From assembly GCA_044228435.1 (NCBI GenBank), contig JBGAUW010000002.1:248001-312000 (forward strand): 64,000 nt of DNA, in the 5' to 3' direction. Position numbers and translations under genes: made by a program. Positions 17,715 to 27,500 of this stretch are shown in pieces (position 1 is the stretch's first letter; every line of letters starts with the position of its first letter). Source of the stretch: Bog-950 sp044228435 (GTDB lineage: Bacteria; Bacteroidota; Bacteroidia; Chitinophagales; LD1). Below the pieces are notes generated by a model. The model did no database searches and was not told where the DNA came from. It was given only the letters and a program-made list of their open reading frames with translations.

Positions 17715-19304
17715 TTATAATTTATACTTCTTAATAGCTTCAGTAGCCATTTCATCAGCAGGGTCCAGCTCAAGCGCCTTTGTAAAATTTGCTTTGGCCT
17801 CAGCAATATTATTTTTGGCTAAATGGTAAAATCCTACATAATTATAAGCCTCACCTAAGTTCCTTTTGTACTTAGCAGGGTCGGCAGATGCCAGCTCTAT
17901 ATACTTTTGATAGAAAGGCAGTGATGGAAATGTTTCCGGGTTTTGAATTTGGAATTTTGTGTTTGTCCACGCTTTCCAGTAGTAACCATCAGGTGAAGTT
18001 GGGTTGCGCGTAATAAACTCACCAAAAGTAGAATCAGCCATTATAGAATCGTTAGCGCTAAAATATGCGCGGCCTAAGTAATAAACCTCTACCGAGTTCA
18101 ACTTACCACATTTCTCTTTCTTAGCGAGATATTGTGCTACAGCATCACGATAATGCTTAGCCTGAAACAATGCCTTACCATACTCACCCAATAAATCGCA
18201 GTTGGTTGAATCGTTGGTTAATGCAATATTGAAGTAGTTAAATGCAGCGGTAGTATCGCCGGCTTGCGCAGCTATACGTGCCGAATAGATATAATCGATA
18301 TCCTTCACCTTCTTGCTGCTGTTAGCCCAAAACTTCTGGTTTGCTTCCTGAGCCTCCTTATAACGCTTTAATTCAAAGTTAGAGAAACCAACCACACGTT
18401 GGAAAATGTAGTTATTAGGATCGGTTACTAAGCCTTTGTTAGCCTCTTCAATAGCCTTTTCGTAATCCTTGTTCTGGAAGAACAGACCTACCAGCGTTGC
18501 ACGAGCCTGGTTGTCGCCGGGGCTAAGGGCCATATACTTTTCAAAATTAGGTTTTACCTTATCGTATTGCTTGGCCAGGTAATAAACCTCGGCAAGTTCT
18601 TTATACACTATAGGATAGTTCTGGTCAATAGCTAAAGCCTTATTAAAGCTTTCAATCGCCTGATCGTAAATACGGCCACGCACAGCCAAACGGCCAATTT
18701 TAATATACGCTAAAGCCAATTGTTTGTTAGCATCGGCGGCAGCTTCGTATTTATTCATAGCCTTTCCACCCATGCTGTTATCGGTAGCTGAGTTTTCAAG
18801 GTAAGCATCGCCCAAAGCAAGCATAATACTCGTGTTCTTATTATCCAGGTTGTAAGCCGATTCTAAATTGCTGATAGCAGAAGCTACATCAATTACCGCA
18901 GGGCGCAAATACGCGGTACCTACTTCGTAATAAATATTAGCATTCTTCATTTTGCTAGTTTGCAAAGCGCGGTCAAAATTTTGCTTGGCACCCGCTTTGT
19001 CTTTACCCAACAACGATAAACGGCCACTTGCTACATAGCTTAAAGCGCTTTTGCTTTCGGGGTTAACCGCTTGCTGGTAAAATACTTTTGCCGAGTCGGC
19101 ATCGTCGCTTAGCAGGTAAGCATTGCCTAAATAGTAGGCCACATCATTCTTTGGAACGCTACCGTCTTTCAACAGCTTAAACAGCACCTGCTTTGCCTTA
19201 AAATAATTCTCGTTATCAATTTCGCGTTGGGCATCAGCTAACGTTTGCGCTTTTACCATTACTACCAGCAGCATTACAGCTACTATTGAAATTACTTTTC
19301 TCAT
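17715..19304 (-). CDS. Secreted TPR-repeat protein of the Ton operon
   Basis: This 529-residue periplasmic protein begins with the signal peptide MRKVISIVAVMLLVVMVKAQ. The rest is made of tetratricopeptide repeats, at least ten, seen as repeated A/Y/L/G spacings (for example YDQAIESFNKALAIDQNYP, YEKAIEEANKGLVTDPNNY and IAEAKANFTKALELDPADE). TPR arrays bind peptides or proteins. It is the last gene of the operon running from exbB, 46 bases after the PstS-like gene. A TPR gene at this position recurs in other Bacteroidota Ton operons. Its partner is unknown; a scaffold around the TonB motor is my inference. Confidence 0.92.
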   Translation of the reverse strand: MRKVISIVAVMLLVVMVKAQTLADAQREIDNENYFKAKQVLFKLLKDGSVPKNDVAYYLGNAYLLSDDADSAKVFYQQAVNPESKSALSYVASGRLSLLGKDKAGAKQNFDRALQTSKMKNANIYYEVGTAYLRPAVIDVASAISNLESAYNLDNKNTSIMLALGDAYLENSATDNSMGGKAMNKYEAAADANKQLALAYIKIGRLAVRGRIYDQAIESFNKALAIDQNYPIVYKELAEVYYLAKQYDKVKPNFEKYMALSPGDNQARATLVGLFFQNKDYEKAIEEANKGLVTDPNNYIFQRVVGFSNFELKRYKEAQEANQKFWANSSKKVKDIDYIYSARIAAQAGDTTAAFNYFNIALTNDSTNCDLLGEYGKALFQAKHYRDAVAQYLAKKEKCGKLNSVEVYYLGRAYFSANDSIMADSTFGEFITRNPTSPDGYYWKAWTNTKFQIQNPETFPSLPFYQKYIELASADPAKYKRNLGEAYNYVGFYHLAKNNIAEAKANFTKALELDPADEMATEAIKKYKL

Positions 19305-19350
19305 CGTTTACTTTATTTATTACTCTAATTGTTAAACTCGTGCCAACTTA

Positions 19351-20322
19351 CTATTTACTGCTTTTCAAATCACCTTCATTAACATTTATTTCACGTTCAG
19401 GGATTTTGTAGGGTATTAAACCCGCCTTTAAAAAGATTTTCGCCCCCTTTTCCTTCGTCAAAAAACTAATCATTAACAACTCCAGGTTATCGCTGTAAGT
19501 GTAGTGCGTTACTGCCGTTACAGTTCTTATAAGCGGATAATCGCCTGCGGCAATATCCGATTGGTTAGCACTTACACGCCGCGTTTCGCCTTCTTTTGTT
19601 TTAACGCTCAAACTTAAAATTTTTATCTGCTCCAAGGTTTTTTTCACCCGTGCATCATCGCCATCGCTTATGGCATTAAAGGGAATAAAGCCTATTGCAT
19701 TTTTAGTAGCTACTACATAGTTTATTACCTCGTCCGCCGTTTTTAGGGCAAACATGTTAGGCGATACTTTATCCTTGTAACCAAAGGTATCAAGCATATA
19801 ACGCACAGTACCCGAGCTTTGATTATCGAACACCAGTTGCGGCCCTGCACCAGCGGCAGCCCTTGGGTCGAAATACTTTTTAAGCATGTTTACGTCAAGT
19901 TTAGAGTCATCAAAGCCGCTGGCACCTATAATAGCAACTGCATCATAGGCAATGGGTTGTTGCCTAACGTAAATAGTGTCGTTCACTTTAAGGTTTTCAA
20001 TCTCGGTAGTGCTAAGTGCGCGTGAAAGCAGCAACAGTTTTGTCTTACGGGTTTTAAAATCTTCTAAAGCTTCTTTCTCGCTTTTATACCCAATAGTAGT
20101 GGTAACACTATCGTACAAGTAATCAAAAATTTCTTTTTGCTGGCGCATAATCGGCTCCAGCCCTGCATCGGCCGATAGGTTTAAAGTGCCAGCGTAAGTG
20201 GTGTAGCGGGTATTGGTTACGGTCTCCTTAGCTTGCTTCTTATGCGCGCACGATGATATAAACAGCATAGTGCTGATAAAGACCAACCCTGCAATAAATG
20301 CTACTCTCCTACTCATTTTCAT
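19351..20322 (-). CDS. PstS-like substrate-binding lipoprotein in the Ton operon
   Basis: A 323-residue lipoprotein related to phosphate-type (PBP-like II) binding proteins. The lipobox is MLFISSCAHK. Typical segments are LSADAGLEPIMRQQKEIFD, YDAVAIIGASGFD near the middle, and NAIGFIPFNAISDGDDARVK, the class of segment that binds oxyanions in PstS. The start ATGAAAATGAGTAGG overlaps the preceding gene's stop, so translation is coupled; the second ATG is also possible. No ABC permease or ATPase is nearby, so it is unlikely to act in ABC import. Its place between TonB and TPR genes suggests an accessory role in energy transduction. Whether it binds phosphate is unknown. Confidence 0.88.
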   Translation of the reverse strand: MKMSRRVAFIAGLVFISTMLFISSCAHKKQAKETVTNTRYTTYAGTLNLSADAGLEPIMRQQKEIFDYLYDSVTTTIGYKSEKEALEDFKTRKTKLLLLSRALSTTEIENLKVNDTIYVRQQPIAYDAVAIIGASGFDDSKLDVNMLKKYFDPRAAAGAGPQLVFDNQSSGTVRYMLDTFGYKDKVSPNMFALKTADEVINYVVATKNAIGFIPFNAISDGDDARVKKTLEQIKILSLSVKTKEGETRRVSANQSDIAAGDYPLIRTVTAVTHYTYSDNLELLMISFLTKEKGAKIFLKAGLIPYKIPEREINVNEGDLKSSK

Positions 20323-20542
20323 AACTTTTATACTCGGCATAGCAGCTATAAAATCTAAACAAGGCATAAGCCATCATTAATAAGCCAAGCATTAGCCTGG
20401 TGCCATCGGTAAAGCCGGGTGTAAGCGATGGCACAGCTAAAAACACAATAGCAAAACAAAAAAAGATAAAACCTGCCCCGGCCTTCCACAACAGCGAAGG
20501 GCTGGCAGCCAGTTTTCTGAAAAATTTATTCAAATCACCCAT
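20309..20542 (-). CDS. Small two-helix membrane protein of the Ton operon
   Basis: A 77-residue protein with two membrane helices (about residues 21-40, and 48-64) and short charged ends. It lies between tonB (75 bases upstream) and the PstS-like gene, with which it overlaps through TATGAAAATGAGTAG. I know of no function. The overlap and operon position support it as a real gene, probably an inner-membrane accessory. Confidence 0.8.
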   Translation of the reverse strand: MGDLNKFFRKLAASPSLLWKAGAGFIFFCFAIVFLAVPSLTPGFTDGTRLMLGLLMMAYALFRFYSCYAEYKSYENE

Positions 20543-20617
20543 CTCTCTTAAACTGCAAAATCATAACCATTCACAAGGGAACGATTATGATTTTGCATAA
20601 ATTTTGTTTCGATAACT

Positions 20618-21412
20618 TTATTGCAATTTAAATACCACGGGCAGGTTAAAATAAACCCTTACCGATTTACCTTGTTGCTTACCGGGTTTAAACTTAGGCA
20701 AGGTTTTTACCACGCGCACGGCTTCTTTATCAAGGCCCGAACTAACACCACGCATAACGCTTACGTCAGCTACTGAACCATCTTCCATTACCACAAAGCG
20801 CAGCAATACTTTACCCTGTATATCGTTATCGCGCTCCATTTGCGGATACACAATATTCTTTTGTAAAAACTTAATCAATTCGCCATCTCCACCCGGAAAC
20901 TCAGGGCTCTGCTCAACAAACGTAAATACCTTAGGTTCTTCAACTACCGGCGCTTCAGTTACTACCGGCTCGGTAATTTTTGCATCGGGGTCGCCCTCTT
21001 GTGTTTTAGTCGAAATTTCAGCCTTTTCATCCTTCGGCATTTCAATAGGCTCTTCTTCACGCACTTCTTCCTGCTTCTTTACAACCATCTCCACAAAGCG
21101 CACGGTAGGCCTTGTTGGCGGTGGTGGCGGCGGCGGTGGTGGTGGTGGCGGAGCTGCTTTATCCAATGGCGGTGGCTCGGCTAAGGTTACCGAAGTTTCA
21201 ACTTCTGCAATCTTTTTTTCAGGTATTAAAAAACCCCAATCCACCATGCTGGCAAGTATGGCACCCGAAAAAAACACAACGGCTATAATCAAACCGATTC
21301 TTACGTTCTTTTTTGTAATCTGCCTTAACTGGTACGCACCGTAATCTTTATTACGGCTGTCGAACACAATGTCGTCCATCGACCAGGTAAAATAATTTTT
21401 TGTTGATTCCAT
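20618..21412 (-). CDS. tonB: TonB energy transducer with long polyproline tract
   Basis: A 264-residue TonB. The Bacteroidota N-terminal signature DDIVFDSRNKDYGAYQLRQI leads into one membrane helix (about 35-57). A run of about twelve consecutive prolines follows (near residues 90-101), then a charged E/K-rich spacer. The C-terminal TonB domain (about 168-264) contains EFPGGDGELIKFLQ, GKVLLRFVVMEDGS and LPKFKPGKQQGKSVRVYF. It is the fifth gene of the exbB operon. The proline tract is encoded by a CCN/GGN-rich stretch prone to length change. It spans the periplasm and contacts outer-membrane transporters, by family knowledge. Confidence 0.95.
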   Translation of the reverse strand: MESTKNYFTWSMDDIVFDSRNKDYGAYQLRQITKKNVRIGLIIAVVFFSGAILASMVDWGFLIPEKKIAEVETSVTLAEPPPLDKAAPPPPPPPPPPPPTRPTVRFVEMVVKKQEEVREEEPIEMPKDEKAEISTKTQEGDPDAKITEPVVTEAPVVEEPKVFTFVEQSPEFPGGDGELIKFLQKNIVYPQMERDNDIQGKVLLRFVVMEDGSVADVSVMRGVSSGLDKEAVRVVKTLPKFKPGKQQGKSVRVYFNLPVVFKLQ

Positions 21413-21448
21413 TGCTAAGATTTCTTTTTTGAGTGCTTCTTTTATATG

Positions 21449-22009
21449 TTAATTCTCAGCTAACAATTCCTTTTTTCTTAACTCCTTCACTTCATCTGCC
21501 AAAGGCTCCTGCAACGAATAGTTGGGGGTGCCGGTTATTTCCATTTCATCCAAAATGTGCACCATACTTTCGTAATGTGCACCGGGTAACAGCTTTATAA
21601 GGCAAAACAACTGCCGGCTTTCGCCGTTGGCCTGCTTGGGGCATTCGCTTTTTACGCGCCTGCCTTCGGCTATAATCACCTGCCTTACACCGCTTTGGTT
21701 ATCAAACGATGTTGCTTCCATATTGGCTGCTTCAAGGCCGCGGTAGGTATAAACCCTGTCAGCCGAATCAATCAATATGTTTAGCACCTGGCAATCGCCA
21801 ATATCGGCTGTTCCTCTATCGGTTCTTTTATCCAGGTTCATGCTTCTTGGGTCGCTTATAACCACTGTAAGCATAAAAAACGAGATTAAAAGAAACGCGA
21901 GGTCTACCATGGGGGTCATATCCACCCTAAGGCTTTGCTTTTTGCTTCGCGGTTTTTTACTCAAAGAACGATTTCTTCCGCTGCTATCTGTATTTGCTAT
22001 CTCACTCAT
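21449..22009 (-). CDS. exbD: ExbD-family protein, third copy
   Basis: A 186-residue ExbD/TolR protein. After a basic N-terminus (SKKPRSKKQSLRVDMTPM) the single membrane helix carries the proton-relay aspartate, Asp36, in MVDLAFLLISFFMLTVV. The periplasmic domain includes GDCQVLNILIDSADRVYTYRGLEA, closely matching the second copy, with an extra cysteine-containing insert absent from classical ExbD. It overlaps no neighbour; tonB begins 36 bases downstream. Copies two and three look like a recent pair, while copy one is different. Confidence 0.93.
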   Translation of the reverse strand: MSEIANTDSSGRNRSLSKKPRSKKQSLRVDMTPMVDLAFLLISFFMLTVVISDPRSMNLDKRTDRGTADIGDCQVLNILIDSADRVYTYRGLEAANMEATSFDNQSGVRQVIIAEGRRVKSECPKQANGESRQLFCLIKLLPGAHYESMVHILDEMEITGTPNYSLQEPLADEVKELRKKELLAEN

Positions 22010-22060
22010 GTTTTCCGGTTTATACTAAGATGCATAACCCGGAAAAATCCACAAATGATT

Positions 22061-22693
22061 TTATTGACTTACCACTTCTTTAGCGAACTCCTTCACTACC
22101 CCACCGTTGCCTACTGCTTCAATTTCAATAGGGTCCGGATCCTGGATGGCATAAATTTTACAATCGGTAATATCCATTTCGTCCAGTATATCTACCATGT
22201 TCTTGTAACGTGCACCCTTCAGCATTTTTATCAAAATAATGGCATCGCGGGGGCCCATAGTAACTTCTCCCTCATCCTTAGTGCCATTTTTGTTAGCATC
22301 ATTCCACTTTTTACCCGGCGGGCATTCGTTAGGAACAATCTTCATTTTACGAAGTATCTCTTTACGAATACCGGCATCGCCCGAAAAAGTAGTTTTTTGT
22401 AAACCAGCAACTTTCAAACCTTCGTAATACCAAACCTGGTCTAAGGTATCCAACAAAATATTCATTACCTGGCATTCGCCTACATCCTGCTTTTCGTCTT
22501 CTATATTCGTTTTCTTAGGCATGTTCAACTCCATCGCTTTGGGTTTATTCAAAGTGGTGGTAAGCATAAAAAACGATATAAGCAAAAACGCAAGGTCAAC
22601 CATGGGGGTAAGATCCACCCTGGTTGACATTTTTTTGGAGCGGACGCCGCCTTTATGTTTCCCTCCCCCAGCGGGGGCTTCCATTTGTGCCAT
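22061..22693 (-). CDS. exbD: ExbD-family protein, second copy
   Basis: A 210-residue ExbD/TolR protein of the inner membrane. The conserved aspartate is Asp33 in TPMVDLAFLLISFFMLTTTL. The periplasmic part holds GECQVMNILLDTLDQVWYYEGLKV and an insert with two prolines, PPGKKWNDANKNGTKDEGE, that resembles a dockerin/calcium-loop pattern. It ends with an acidic IQDPDPIEIEAVGNGG tail. It follows copy one by 26 bases. Multiple ExbD copies behind one ExbB are usual in this phylum; the motor itself is a pentamer of ExbB around an ExbD dimer, so copies could form heterodimers. Confidence 0.94.
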   Translation of the reverse strand: MAQMEAPAGGGKHKGGVRSKKMSTRVDLTPMVDLAFLLISFFMLTTTLNKPKAMELNMPKKTNIEDEKQDVGECQVMNILLDTLDQVWYYEGLKVAGLQKTTFSGDAGIRKEILRKMKIVPNECPPGKKWNDANKNGTKDEGEVTMGPRDAIILIKMLKGARYKNMVDILDEMDITDCKIYAIQDPDPIEIEAVGNGGVVKEFAKEVVSQ

Positions 22694-22719
22694 TCTTGTC
22701 CTTTTTTAAATTTTACAAA

Positions 22720-23388
22720 TTATTGTGCCGGTGGTGCAGTTCCTTCGGCCGGTGCAGCAGCAGTTTCACCACCACCCGATGCCAATGAAGTAATAAGCAC
22801 AAAACGGTGAATGTCTTTTTCGGTAAGGCGCTTAATAATTTGCTTTACGTACTCCACATTCGAATCCTTATCGCCTTTAATAGCAATTTTAATATCGCCG
22901 CCGGTAGCATAGCGTGCCGCCATTACCCAGTCGCCAATTTGATTGTTGGCTGAGTCGGTAGGAATACCTTCCATCTGGTCTTCCTGGTATTTTTTAAACT
23001 GCATACCATCCAGCTTGGTAACCTGACCAGTTTGGTTGATATCAGTACCCCAGGTATCCGATAATGAGAAGAATTCCTTTTGCTGCTGGGTTAGGTCCTT
23101 AAGCCCCGGATAGTGATCGCCGCTAAACTCAATCAGTTTATCAAGCATAGCATAGCGGGTCGATTTCTCTTTTAAAGAAATAAACGCCTTGCCTTCTTTA
23201 TTAACTGTAATTGTAATTGCGTTATCAACCGGGCGCGTAGTACGTGCGGTAGGCACATCTACTGCTACTATGCTTTGCGGTTTAAACTTTGCCGTAAGAA
23301 TGAAAAACGTAAGCAACAGGAACGATACATCGCACATGGCGGTCATATCTACAATGGTGCTTTTACGCGGAATTTTAACTTTAGGCAT
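22720..23388 (-). CDS. exbD: ExbD-family protein, first copy
   Basis: A 222-residue ExbD/TolR protein, more divergent than the next two. The aspartate is Asp20 in DMTAMCDVSFLLLTFFILT, immediately after a short basic N-terminus. The periplasmic domain has AITITVNKEGKAFISLKEKS, an insert of about 70 residues, and the typical C-terminal IAIKGDKDSNVEYVKQIIKR. It ends with an Ala/Pro/Glu tail. It lies 100 bases after exbB. In Flavobacteria and Bacteroides this type of ExbD is usually the first of the series. Confidence 0.94.
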   Translation of the reverse strand: MPKVKIPRKSTIVDMTAMCDVSFLLLTFFILTAKFKPQSIVAVDVPTARTTRPVDNAITITVNKEGKAFISLKEKSTRYAMLDKLIEFSGDHYPGLKDLTQQQKEFFSLSDTWGTDINQTGQVTKLDGMQFKKYQEDQMEGIPTDSANNQIGDWVMAARYATGGDIKIAIKGDKDSNVEYVKQIIKRLTEKDIHRFVLITSLASGGGETAAAPAEGTAPPAQ

Positions 23389-23488
23389 AAAATTTCATTT
23401 TATGATTATACAGATAATACAAACCAACTACACAGATAAAAACTATAGATGCAATTGACCTGCTTTATCCATATTCTCCATCTAAAAA

Positions 23489-24304
23489 TTATTTATGACG
23501 GGTGCTTTCGAAAGTTTGAGCGATAGAGAAACCTATCTCATCAATACCGTAAGTAAGCGAATCAATCATACCGGTAAAGAAGTTATAAGCAATAATAGCT
23601 AAAGCCGAAGTACCGATACCGATAGCAGTATTAATCAAGGCCTCAGAGATACCTGCAGCAAGTGCACCCGGATCCGGGTTACCTGTAGTAGCAAGTGCCG
23701 CGAAGGCTTTAATCATACCAATTACCGTTCCTAACAGGGCCACAAGCGTTGCAACCGAAGCGATGGTAGCAAGGATTGGAAGATTCTGCTCAAGGCTTGG
23801 CAATTCAAGCGAAGTAGCTTCTTCAATTTTGGTAGAAATTTGTTTTGTTTTTTGCTCAACAGTTAAGTCGGTTACTTTATCCATTTCCTGGTATTTGTGT
23901 AAGCCCTCAACTACTACATTGGCAACTGAACCTTTTTGGCGATTGCACTCGGCAATAGCACCATTAATGTCGTTGTTGTGTAATAAGGTTTTTACTTTTT
24001 GCAGGAACGACTCTAACGAGCCATTACCCTGAGCCTTACGAATGGTAAGGAAACGCTCAATTGAGAATGTAAACACTGTCAACAACATGGTCATAAGCAA
24101 AGGAACGATAAAGCCCCCTTTGTAAATTATACCCAAAAAGTCACCCGGTACCGGTTCTTTCTTTAAATCATCCATAAAGTGCGAGCGAGCTCCAAACACT
24201 AAATGGAAAAGAAGTTCAGATACAGCTAACGATGTTAAAATCACTACTAAAGCCCATGGGAAATCGCTTTTTTTCTGAGCTTGTGGTTTTGCCTGACTAC
24301 TCAT
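23489..24304 (-). CDS. exbB: ExbB / TolQ / MotA proton channel
   Basis: A 271-residue inner-membrane motor protein. Three membrane helices are visible: the first near residues 15-35 with a second hydrophobic run at 65-85 (GFIVPLLMTMLLTVFTFSIE), and two late helices in LPILATIASVATLVALLGTVIGMI and SEALINTAIGIGTSALAIIAYN, the conserved MotA/TolQ/ExbB region. It is the first gene of the operon exbB-exbD-exbD-exbD-tonB-small membrane protein-PstS-like-TPR. It couples proton flow to TonB and so powers outer-membrane uptake. Confidence 0.96.
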   Translation of the reverse strand: MSSQAKPQAQKKSDFPWALVVILTSLAVSELLFHLVFGARSHFMDDLKKEPVPGDFLGIIYKGGFIVPLLMTMLLTVFTFSIERFLTIRKAQGNGSLESFLQKVKTLLHNNDINGAIAECNRQKGSVANVVVEGLHKYQEMDKVTDLTVEQKTKQISTKIEEATSLELPSLEQNLPILATIASVATLVALLGTVIGMIKAFAALATTGNPDPGALAAGISEALINTAIGIGTSALAIIAYNFFTGMIDSLTYGIDEIGFSIAQTFESTRHK

Positions 24305-24360
24305 TGTGTTTTTTTGTTTTAAGTTATAAAAATGTGTGCTGAGTGTTTTTTTTAAGAGCG

Positions 24361-24392
24361 GTAAAAATATCTCTTATTTTGTCTTTTCAAAA
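24361..24392 (-). promoter_or_regulatory. Candidate promoter of the exbB operon
   Basis: On the minus strand TATTTTTA (24362-24369) approximates TAnnTTTG, with TTTTG (24388-24392) 18 bases upstream. The exbB start is about 57 bases downstream. Confidence 0.45.
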
Positions 24393-24466
24393 TTTTGCCC
24401 ATAAAAACTGGCAGCGTTCATTATCAACAATTTCAGAGGGTATTTGGCAATGTAACGCACTGAGTT

Positions 24467-24485
24467 TTGGTATATTATATACCAA
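24467..24485. promoter_or_regulatory. Palindrome upstream of exbB promoter
   Basis: TTGGTATA and TATACCAA are perfect 8-base arms around TTA, about 75 bases upstream of the candidate exbB promoter. It has the form of a repressor or activator site, but no regulator is known. Confidence 0.35.
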
Positions 24486-24530
24486 CTAATAATTAGTCAT
24501 TTTATTACAATTCTGTGACAATTCGGGGCC

Positions 24531-24561
24531 AAAAAAAATGCCCTCTGCTGGCAGAAGGCAT
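24531..24561 (-). terminator. Terminator of the SprB-repeat gene
   Basis: AAAATGCC and GGCATTTT form the outer stem with TCTG/CAGA inside. On the minus strand a run of T follows (CATTTTTTTTGG). It lies about 34 bases past the stop. Confidence 0.75.
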
Positions 24562-24594
24562 TTTGCATTACTAATGCGGGTTAAATCTCTTTAC

Positions 24595-27500
24595 TTATCT
24601 TATAAGGGTAATACTACCCACCACTTTATCGGTTTTATCATTAAGGTAGGTAATGCCTGCTTCGTATACAAACACGCCCGGGTTTTGCATTACGCCTCTG
24701 TACGTTCCATCCCAGCCTCCAAACTGGTTATTACTTTGGTAAACCATTTCGCCCCAACGGTTAAACACCTTTAAGTCCACTACCTTAATACCCGCCCCGT
24801 AAATCTGGAACACATCGTTATTACCATCGCCGTTTGGCGAAAACGAATTTGGTATATACACAGGCTTGCCGCCCTCTACCAAAATGTTCATGGTGGCACT
24901 GGCTACACAGCCCTTGTTATAGGTAATAGTAAGCGTATATTGGGTTTGCTTGGCATAAGGCGAAGCTACAGGGTTAGGGCAGTCTATACAGCTTAAACCT
25001 AAAGCAGGTGTCCAGCTATAAGCCGTAATAGTAGATAGTGCATAGGGCCCAAAATTGCTCGCCAGTTGAATGCTTGCGCCCAGCGCAAGGGTGGTGTCGG
25101 CCGGCAATATTTCAGCCGTAACATCTGTTGGTTCAGGCACAATGCCCTCCAGGGTGGTATCGCAGCCAAAATTATTTACAGCTACTACTACGTGGCTGCC
25201 TGCTTTAAGATTGTAAAAATCGCCCGAAAACTGCATCGGCCCGCCATCCACACCAAAAGAGAAAGGTCCGTTTTGGATAGTGTTGCCAAATATGTGCAAA
25301 GCACCATCAGCATAAGCATCGCCATAGCAGCTGGTAGAATCTGGTTCAACCCGGTAACTATCGGATAATGGAGCCGGCACAAAAGCAGTATCTACCACCG
25401 TACATCCTTGTGCATCGTTGGCAATTACGGCATAAAAGCCCGATGCAAGGCCCCTGATTACGTTATCCGGATCGGGGTTAACGAAGTTAGCACCATCCTG
25501 TGTAGCAGAATAATTGTAAGGCTGGGTACCTCCCTGCGGCTTAGGCGATATAGTTCCATTTTTATCGCCGGCACATTTTACCTGCGTAATATCGCCGGCA
25601 GTAATATTAAGTGTAAGCTCTAAAGGCTGGTTTACATTAGCTCCTGCTGTAGCAGTACAACCTTTACTATCGGTAACTGTTACCTGGTATAGCCCTGCAT
25701 AAACACCACTTATAGATGAAGTGGTTTCGCCATTTGGCGACCATATATAGCTATAGCCAAGTGTGCCGCCTGTAACAATGGCATCAACCCTGCCGGTAGG
25801 CGAGTTAAAGCAAAATGCATCGTAAGCTGTATCTACTACTACCAACTGGTCGGGCTGGCCAACAACTAATGTGGTAGAGGCGGTGCAATTATTTACATCA
25901 GTAACCACTACTGTATAATTGCCTGCCGTAAGATTGTTTTGCGGATTATTACCCGGAACATTATTCCAGGTATAAGTATAGTTAGGCCCGCCGGTACCAC
26001 CCACCGGAAACACTTCGGCACTTCCATCGTTACCGCCAAAGCAGCTTATTGCTGTAACATTTGCCGGGCTGGTAAACGTAATAGCCTGCGGTTCTGTAAT
26101 AGTGCTTGTTTGGCTAAGTGTGCAGCCGTTGGCATCAGTTACCGTAACGGTATATTGGCCCGCCGGTAAATTAGCTGCGGTTGCATTATTTAAGCCGGCA
26201 TTGTGGCTCCAGCTATAAGTATAAGCAGGTGCCGTGCCTCCACTAACACTAACAGTTATGGTACCCGATGCCACCCCACCGCAAAGCACGTTGGTAACCG
26301 TTGCATTGCCAAAACTTAAAGGTGCTGCCGGCTCAGTTACCGGGTAACTTCCCGTCACACTACAGCTACGGCTATCGGTTACGGTAAGGTCGTATACGCC
26401 TACTGCTAAACCTGTATTGCTACCCGAGTTAGCGCCCGAAGGGCTCCAGTTAAAAGTATAAGGGCCAGTACCGCCGGTATGCACTACGTTAACTGCGCCA
26501 GTGCTATCGCCAAAGCAAGCCACATTTGTTATGTTGAAATTGGATATTAAAAGTTGTGCCGGCTGCCCTACAGTAAATGTAGATATAGAGGTGCAGGTAT
26601 TATTATCGGTTACTGTAACCGTATAGCCATTTGCAACTACTCCGCTTATATCCTGAGTGGTGTAGCCTCCGGTCCAGTTATAGGTAAATGGCGGCGAGCC
26701 ATTGGCCACACTTATGTCAACAGCGCCATCGGCCCCGCCAAAACAATTTACATCGGTGGTAACACCGGTAATTTGTATTTGTGCAGGCTGCAATACCGTA
26801 ACGCTGGTAGTTGCTGTGCAGGCGCTGTCATCCGTTACCAGCACAGTATATATTTGTGCTGTAAGGTTGGTAGCTGTTTGTGTAGTTTGGTTAGATGGGG
26901 TCCATAAATAATCGAGTGTCCCCGCCCCGCCGGTTGGGTTTACCGTTGCACTACCGTTACTAAATCCAAAACAGGTAGGCCCTGTAATGTTAGAAGCATT
27001 AAAAGTTAAACCGGTAGCAGGCTGCGTTACCGTAACCGATATAGACGCCGAACATTGATTCGCGTCGCTGGCAGTAACTGTATATACGCCTGCCGGCAGA
27101 TTGGTGGCTGTGCTGGTAGTTAAATTAACATCGTGGCTCCACTTGTAAGTAAATACCCCTGTGCCACCGTTATTGGTTACAGCTATACGGCCGGTGCTTC
27201 CGTTAAAACATCTTACGTCCTGCACTACCGGTGCAAAAAATATTACCGCCGAAGGCTGGCTGATTGTTAGTGCAGCTGTAGCGCTACATTGATTAGCATC
27301 GCGCACTGTTACGGCATAATTACTGGCCGCTAAACCAGAAATAGTTTGGGTAGTTGCCGGCCCGTTGCTCCATTGGTAAGTGTAAGCACCTGTTCCGCCG
27401 GAAGGGTTGGCAGTAATTGAACCATCGCTGGCACCAAAACAGGTAACGTTAACCGGTGTGGTTGTTAAAGTTAACGGGGTGGGTTGGGTAACCGTTGCAG

